A stretch of DNA of 64,000 bases from contig DASXFN010000117.1 of the NCBI GenBank assembly GCA_036489565.1, positions 1-64,000 of the forward strand. The letters run 5' to 3'. The translations under genes were made by a program, and so were the position numbers. The DNA comes from JAICKN01 sp036489565. GTDB lineage: Bacteria > Acidobacteriota > Terriglobia > Terriglobales > Acidobacteriaceae. The notes below the pieces were generated by a model. The model had not been told where the DNA came from. It saw nothing but the letters and a program-made list of their open reading frames with translations, and searched no databases. Every line of letters begins with the position of its first letter. Position 1 is the first letter of the stretch. Shown piece after piece: positions 59,399 to 64,000 of this stretch.

Positions 59399-61897
59399 TT
59401 ACGCGGCGAGCCGTTTCTGCTCTACCTTCACGCGCACCGGTAAAGGAACAATGCGCTTTTCCGTAGGATGGAGCGCATCCAGATAAACTTCTTCGACGGC
59501 ATCGGCTATCCGCGGCCATAAATATGACCCGCGCACCTTGCGTTGCCCTAATCTTGCTTTGCTTTCGCGCAACGCCGGGTTATTGATCAAAAAGCGCAAC
59601 ATTCGCTCCAGTTCACCCACATTCCCATGCGCGAAAGTGAAGCCTGCTCCGTCCACAAGCTCCCGGTTTTCCGGAACGTCACTGGCTAGAACGCAAATAC
59701 CAGCGCTCATGGCGTCCAGTAAAGCCAAAGACATGCCTTCCAGATCGGATGGCAACACGAACAGCATGGCGTTCAGTAGTAATTCATCAAGAGCTTGGCC
59801 CGAGAGCCAGTCCAGCAGCAGAACATTTTGGTTGGCCTGCTTGTGCAGCTCGGCCGCGTAGGCGTTGGAGTGGCTGGACCCTCCAGCAAGAACAAGCTTG
59901 ACCGGAGTTTGTATTCGTTCGTACGCCTCTATCAAAAGATGACAATTCTTTTCCGGCGAAAACCGCCCCAGGAACAGGATGTATTGACCCTTCTCAATCC
60001 CCCATTTTTGTAAATGTGAACACGCCCCGCCACGCCGGATCGTAGCTCCGTTCGGCACGTAATGTGTTTCGCGGGTATATCGGGCGCGGTAGAAGTCTTG
60101 AAGCACGCGGGAAACGACCATGGTTCGCGAAGGAAAGCGGACGGCGGCTTGCTCCCCCATCCTGAGCACGCGGCTCGCCAGCGCGCCCCACTTTTTGCGT
60201 TGCCAATCCAGCCCTTGCACCGTAACCACAGTCTTTTTTCCCGTGAGGCGGGGAAGAAATGAAAACAGCGCCGGGCCCAGCGCGTGAAAATGCACAATGT
60301 CATAAGGACTAAACATCGCATGGATCGTGCTCAGCAAAGTATGGCTGAGAGTTTCCAAGTGTTTGGATCGTATTGCCGGCAAGCGCAGTATTCGCATCTG
60401 TTCATGGCGATGCACCGGCGGGGTGAAGTATGTCCTGCAATAAACGGTTACAGTATGGCCTTTCGCGGCGAGCCGTTTACCAACCTCCTCATAGTACGTT
60501 TCGATTCCGCTGTATTTCGAAATGATTCCTCGCCCTCCGATAAAAGCGACTTTCATCGGGGTAGTCAATTCCTGCCGGATTAACTCAGGCCCATCCGGTT
60601 CAGATTGAGTGGAGTCAGATCGCACTGACTCCGCCCGAACCAATTCCGGGCCAACAGGGCTGCACTCAAGCGTGCTCTGTTTTGCCAGGCCTTGATAAAG
60701 CGACACCAGCTTCGAGTAATGTATTTGCGGAGAATATTTGGTACGCACCAAGTCGCGGCCAGCAATTCCCATCTGCAGCGACCATTCAGGCCGAGCGACC
60801 AAACGTGCAATGGCATTCGCCAATTTTGTGGCATCGCCAACCGGATAAAGCAGGCCGGTCTCTCCATCGCGCACCAATTCTCGCCGCGATCCCAGGTCAG
60901 ACGCGATAACGGGGCGCGCACAGGCATAAGATTCCACTATGCTTTTTCCAAACGTCTCATACGCGCGCGAGGGGAGGACTGTAAATTGCGATGAGACAAT
61001 GGCCTGATGGAGGGCGTCTCCGGAAAGCTGACCCAAGAATTCAACATTTTTCAACCGCAAGAAATTGACCCTATTTTCCAACTCTGCCCTTTGTGGCCCC
61101 TCTCCGGCAATTCGCAATTTCACATCTGGCAGCGACTGCATCGCATCCAGCAAATCGGGAATTCCCTTCTCCGCCGAAAGCCGGCCAAAATAAAGAATGG
61201 ACGCGCCTGGAGACGGCGCTGAAATACTCGCTGCCATCTTTTGGAAATGAGGCAAAACATTGATTTTGCATTCATCCCAACCATGCTCCACCAACTTTTG
61301 CTTCACAAATTCGCTGGGCGCAAGAAATAGGTCCACGCAATTCTGGTAAGTCTTCAGCCATTTGTGTGTGTAGGCCTCGAGTGCAAGCACGGCGCTGGCC
61401 CCGCGGCGTCCGGCGTAACATCCTTCACTCAACACATGCCAGAAACGTCCGCCCTGGCAACGCTCGCAAGCGCTTCCACGGGAAACCATGTTGTATGTGG
61501 GGCAGAGCAACTTGAAATCATTCAGGTGGTAAACGACGGGAATTTTGTGGGCCCTCAATTCCCAAAAAATAGAAGGCGAAAGATGATGATAGATATTTCG
61601 CACATGCGCTACATCGGGCTTGAATTCTCGGATCATCTGCCGCAGGCAACGCCGCGCCTTCCAGGAATAAATCGCGCGTCCGGCTGCTTTCACACTGGAC
61701 CATAGTCCGCCGCTCTTAAAATCCACTTGCGGCACGAAATTATGCTGAAAGCGATGCTGCTTTTCCCCAGTTCCTCCCGCCATGGAAAACAGCGCCACCT
61801 CGTGCCCCTGCGCACGCATGAGGTCCATCAACTCAAACAGGTAGGCTTCAGTCCCGCTGAAAGGAAAACTATACTTGTTGCAATACAAGATCCTCAT
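59399..61897 (-). CDS. Fusion of two GT4 glycosyltransferases
   Basis: About 832 residues from the ATG at 61897 (GGAGG six bases upstream). The reading frame is continuous. The first GT-B enzyme (about 1-405) shows CNKYSFPFSGTEAYLFELMD, YFGRLSAEKGIPDLLDAM and KSIVESYACARPVIASDLGS. A linker of about 45 residues (with GPELVR and GPELIR) follows. The second (about 450-815) has GGRGIISKYSGIETYYEEVG, FLGRFSPEKNCHLLIEAYER and EGMSLALLDAMSAGICVLAS. Both have the E-x7-E nucleotide-sugar motif. They probably add two successive sugars, perhaps including rhamnose, to a lipid-linked polysaccharide. It overlaps the upstream GT4 gene by 29 bases. Confidence 0.88.
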   Translation of the reverse strand: MRILYCNKYSFPFSGTEAYLFELMDLMRAQGHEVALFSMAGGTGEKQHRFQHNFVPQVDFKSGGLWSSVKAAGRAIYSWKARRCLRQMIREFKPDVAHVRNIYHHLSPSIFWELRAHKIPVVYHLNDFKLLCPTYNMVSRGSACERCQGGRFWHVLSEGCYAGRRGASAVLALEAYTHKWLKTYQNCVDLFLAPSEFVKQKLVEHGWDECKINVLPHFQKMAASISAPSPGASILYFGRLSAEKGIPDLLDAMQSLPDVKLRIAGEGPQRAELENRVNFLRLKNVEFLGQLSGDALHQAIVSSQFTVLPSRAYETFGKSIVESYACARPVIASDLGSRRELVRDGETGLLYPVGDATKLANAIARLVARPEWSLQMGIAGRDLVRTKYSPQIHYSKLVSLYQGLAKQSTLECSPVGPELVRAESVRSDSTQSEPDGPELIRQELTTPMKVAFIGGRGIISKYSGIETYYEEVGKRLAAKGHTVTVYCRTYFTPPVHRHEQMRILRLPAIRSKHLETLSHTLLSTIHAMFSPYDIVHFHALGPALFSFLPRLTGKKTVVTVQGLDWQRKKWGALASRVLRMGEQAAVRFPSRTMVVSRVLQDFYRARYTRETHYVPNGATIRRGGACSHLQKWGIEKGQYILFLGRFSPEKNCHLLIEAYERIQTPVKLVLAGGSSHSNAYAAELHKQANQNVLLLDWLSGQALDELLLNAMLFVLPSDLEGMSLALLDAMSAGICVLASDVPENRELVDGAGFTFAHGNVGELERMLRFLINNPALRESKARLGQRKVRGSYLWPRIADAVEEVYLDALHPTEKRIVPLPVRVKVEQKRLAA

Positions 61898-63095
61898 CCT
61901 GCACCTCCCCGCTTCCTGGAAGTTGAGCGATAAATAATTCTGCAAATGTGGCGAGCGTTTTTTCGCGATTGAATTTTCGGCTCACATGCCCGCGCGCGCA
62001 ACGGCTGACCGCGTCCAACTCGCCGAACGACCGGGTGATCTCTTCCACAGAACGGACGAAATCCCGAACGGATCCCGGAGAATAAAGAAACCCGGTTTTA
62101 CCGTGGATCACTAGCTCGGGCACGCCGGTAATCGCCGGAGCCAGCACAAGTTTCTTACGGGCCATAGCTTCCATGAGGACGAGCGGGATTCCTTCACTAC
62201 GACTCGTTAGCACGACCAGGTCGGCCATCACGTAACAATGGTCGAGTTCTTCATGCGGAAGATGGCCGGCCAAGGCAATTTCATTCGCCAACCCAAATTT
62301 TTCGATCATTCTCGCGAGCGAATCGCGTTCCGGCCCATCGCCAATAATCTGGCAGGTAAATTGGCATCCTCGGTCTTTTAATACGTGGCATGCGCGAATG
62401 AGGAAGGCGTGGTCCTTAACGCGGTGCAGACGACCCACCGAAAGTATTCGGAGTGGCGTAGCGGCGTGGAGCGAAGCAATTTCCAGAGCAGGCAGGGCGA
62501 CTCCCATTCGACTGACCACAACTCTGCCAGGAGGAATCTGTGGATAACGCTTAAGTATGAAGCTGCGATTGAAATCTGATACGGTAAAACACGTCCTACA
62601 ACTCTCCAGCTTGATATCCAGATACGCCGCGTGGATGAGCAGATCAGATCCGTGCAGCGTCATGCTGTAGCTGATGCCCAGGAGCCGCGCGGCAACCATG
62701 GCAATCCAGGAAGCAAAATATCCGTGATGCACGTGGATGTGCTCCACCTCTTTATCTTTCAAAAGCAGAGCGTAGTAAGCGCCCAGGTAAGTGTGGGCCA
62801 CCGCCCGGACGCGGCGGCCCAGCCCCTCGTTTCCCTTTGCCAGAATCCTGACAAAAATTCTGAGCATATCCAGGCGGCAGAGAGCGAAAAACGCTGCGAC
62901 AATGAGCCGGAGCCGCAATGGATAGAAATGCAAGACTTCTTCTGTATGACTTTGTGATTCGTTTCGATAAGAGTTGCGGGGCTTTTTTACTCCGCACATC
63001 AATACTTGAAGACCATAGCGGCGCAGTTCACGGACTTCATCCATAACGTATGGTTCCACCGCGCAGGGAAATTCGTTCGCAAGATAGGCAATCAT
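61869..63095 (-). CDS. GT4 family glycosyltransferase
   Basis: About 408 residues. I take the ATG at 63095, which overlaps the stop of the upstream ligase gene (ATGA) and starts with IAYLANEFPCAVEPYVMDEV; the frame could reach 63242, but that part lies inside the ligase gene. The GT-B fold shows HVHHGYFASWIAMVAARLLG, LSVGRLHRVKDHAFLIRA and SEGIPLVLMEAMARKKLVLA (E-x7-E motif). It transfers a sugar from a nucleotide donor to a polysaccharide precursor in the cytoplasm. The donor is not determined. Confidence 0.9.
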   Translation of the reverse strand: MIAYLANEFPCAVEPYVMDEVRELRRYGLQVLMCGVKKPRNSYRNESQSHTEEVLHFYPLRLRLIVAAFFALCRLDMLRIFVRILAKGNEGLGRRVRAVAHTYLGAYYALLLKDKEVEHIHVHHGYFASWIAMVAARLLGISYSMTLHGSDLLIHAAYLDIKLESCRTCFTVSDFNRSFILKRYPQIPPGRVVVSRMGVALPALEIASLHAATPLRILSVGRLHRVKDHAFLIRACHVLKDRGCQFTCQIIGDGPERDSLARMIEKFGLANEIALAGHLPHEELDHCYVMADLVVLTSRSEGIPLVLMEAMARKKLVLAPAITGVPELVIHGKTGFLYSPGSVRDFVRSVEEITRSFGELDAVSRCARGHVSRKFNREKTLATFAELFIAQLPGSGEVQDEDLVLQQV

Positions 63096-64000
63096 GTTTG
63101 CTGGAAACCCCAGGAATTCACTAGAGTCAGTGCGCCAGCTTGCTTTACGCCGTGTTTCAAGCGATAGTCTTGCGCAGCCAGCATTCCCGCCAGCGTAAAT
63201 ATCAATCCATTTACGAATTGATAATTCATCACGACAAAGCAAGAGTTCAAAACGTAAACAAACAAAAGCATCGGCCAGAGTGAACGAAAACCCGCGTCAA
63301 GAAAGTTGCCAGCCCGGGAGTACATTTCCCCCGAAAAACGCTGCCGCGTCAGAAAGAACAAATCAACCAATAGCCACAAATACAACCCCAGCCCCACGCA
63401 TCCGTATGAGACGGCAACTTCCAGAAAAGTATTGTGGAAGTAATACACATCCTCATGAATCCCTTCGACTGTTCGCTCGAGTTCCGATTGGACTTCCGCT
63501 GCGCTCCATCCAAATAGCGGCCTTTCCTGGAAAAGTTCCCATCCCGCCTGATATACAGCCATGCGAAACTCGACGGGACTGGCCTCCTCGAAGCGATCAC
63601 TGAATCCGCGGTCGCCTTGCGTTATGGCAAGAACGATCGAGAGTCCCACCGCCGCAACAATTAAGCTTGCTATGCAGGCACGGCGAATGCGCCGGGAATT
63701 GGACACAATGGCCAACGCGCCGACCGACAGCGCGAAAGAAAGCCAGACCGCGCGGGTTTTAGTGGCGAGAATTGCAAACGGCAATAAGACGAAGAAGGAA
63801 ATTGACAGCCATTTGGGCAATCTCCTCCGGCGAAATGAATCCAGCACAACCAGCGCCAACAGATTAAGCGCTACCCCATTTGCCACTGCTTGAAGAAAAG
63901 GTCCGCGCGCCCGATCAGCGTGGATGCCTAGACCCTCGTCCAAAATAAAGCGGGGGAAAATCAGCGTCTTCCACCCCAGCAGAAAAAACACCGCGATCAG
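63092..64000 (-). CDS. O-antigen ligase/polymerase (Wzy/WaaL-type), partial
   Basis: The C-terminal 300 or so residues of a large membrane protein whose start lies beyond the right edge. Several membrane helices are seen (ANGVALNLLALVVLDSF, WLSISFFVLLPFAILAT, ACIASLIVAAVGLSIVLAIT, LGLYLWLLVDLFFLT, WPMLLFVYVLNSCFVV). The conserved loop is KTRAVWLSFALSVG (Thr-Arg-Ala/Gly-x-W/xLxxxx) and the periplasmic part has LFQERPLFGWSAAE and FHNTFLEVAVSYG (His-Asn). These are signs of the O-antigen ligase/polymerase family. It is the first visible gene of the surface polysaccharide operon. Confidence 0.85.
   Translation of the reverse strand: MIAVFFLLGWKTLIFPRFILDEGLGIHADRARGPFLQAVANGVALNLLALVVLDSFRRRRLPKWLSISFFVLLPFAILATKTRAVWLSFALSVGALAIVSNSRRIRRACIASLIVAAVGLSIVLAITQGDRGFSDRFEEASPVEFRMAVYQAGWELFQERPLFGWSAAEVQSELERTVEGIHEDVYYFHNTFLEVAVSYGCVGLGLYLWLLVDLFFLTRQRFSGEMYSRAGNFLDAGFRSLWPMLLFVYVLNSCFVVMNYQFVNGLIFTLAGMLAAQDYRLKHGVKQAGALTLVNSWGFQQT

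Noticed and set aside
1..64000. tRNA or rRNA genes
   Set aside because: The few intergenic stretches were read for the T-arm and acceptor patterns and none was seen.

Overview
The window reads as a chromosomal segment of an acidobacterium, probably from the Terriglobia (Koribacter-like). The pointers are three VWFA-related proteins of the acidobacterial type, DUF2934 and DUF2203 proteins, an acidobacterial S55-type secreted protein, BIG2 and DUF5668 proteins, and many short palindromic intergenic repeats of a kind common in that phylum. No rRNA, tRNA, CRISPR array, prophage or full insertion sequence is visible. Gene density is high, and several convergent gene pairs overlap at their ends.

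Layout. Positions 1-13 kb hold housekeeping and envelope genes: a truncated secreted protein, tag, cysS, two divergent VWFA-related proteins, an MglA-type polarity GTPase, an SH3 lipoprotein, pfkA, a BIG2 lipoprotein, DUF2203, nadA and a secreted protein. Positions 13-24.7 kb hold a group II PLP decarboxylase, a pseudokinase fused to a TonB C-terminal domain, a GH15 enzyme with a coupled membrane protein, and a hexuronate operon (uxaA, exuT-like transporter, kdgK, eda) directly downstream of a GAF-ANTAR antiterminator-type regulator. Positions 24.8-38.4 kb hold a LiaF-like membrane protein, DUF2905, xseA, a beta-propeller protein coupled to the S55 protein, a third VWFA protein, a ZIP transporter, a four-helix-bundle remnant flanked by inverted repeats, ychF, an M28 peptidase, DUF4149, a secreted protein and moxR. 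Positions 38.5-47.5 kb hold htpX, a cytochrome c maturation operon (ccmF, ccmH and two uncharacterised membrane proteins), DUF2934, a TonB-dependent receptor, an OB-fold lipoprotein and a PhD/PIN toxin-antitoxin pair. Positions 47.6-55.8 kb hold pilT with a clear terminator, a STAS protein, recX, a REP-associated tyrosine transposase (RAYT) with a REP array, alaS, and a PilZ-TonB fusion. Positions 55.9-64 kb hold a surface polysaccharide operon on the minus strand: an O-antigen ligase/polymerase fragment, a GT4, a GT4-GT4 fusion and rfbBACD for dTDP-L-rhamnose.

How genes work together. The uxaA-exuT-kdgK-eda set covers D-altronate uptake or production through KDG and KDPG to pyruvate and glyceraldehyde 3-phosphate. 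The rfb set makes dTDP-L-rhamnose for the adjacent glycosyltransferases. MglA and PilT could both serve type IV pilus motility, although they are 42 kb apart.

Most interesting features: (1) the RAYT gene at 49.9-50.35 kb, whose own leader carries the same two-palindrome module that is tandemly repeated with a 168-bp period next to it, with covarying stems; (2) two in-frame palindromic insertions inside alaS; (3) two proteins that join a sensor-like domain (pseudokinase, PilZ) through one membrane helix to a TonB C-terminal domain; (4) the ANTAR protein upstream of the hexuronate operon with two leader hairpins; (5) a repeat-flanked four-helix-bundle gene remnant.
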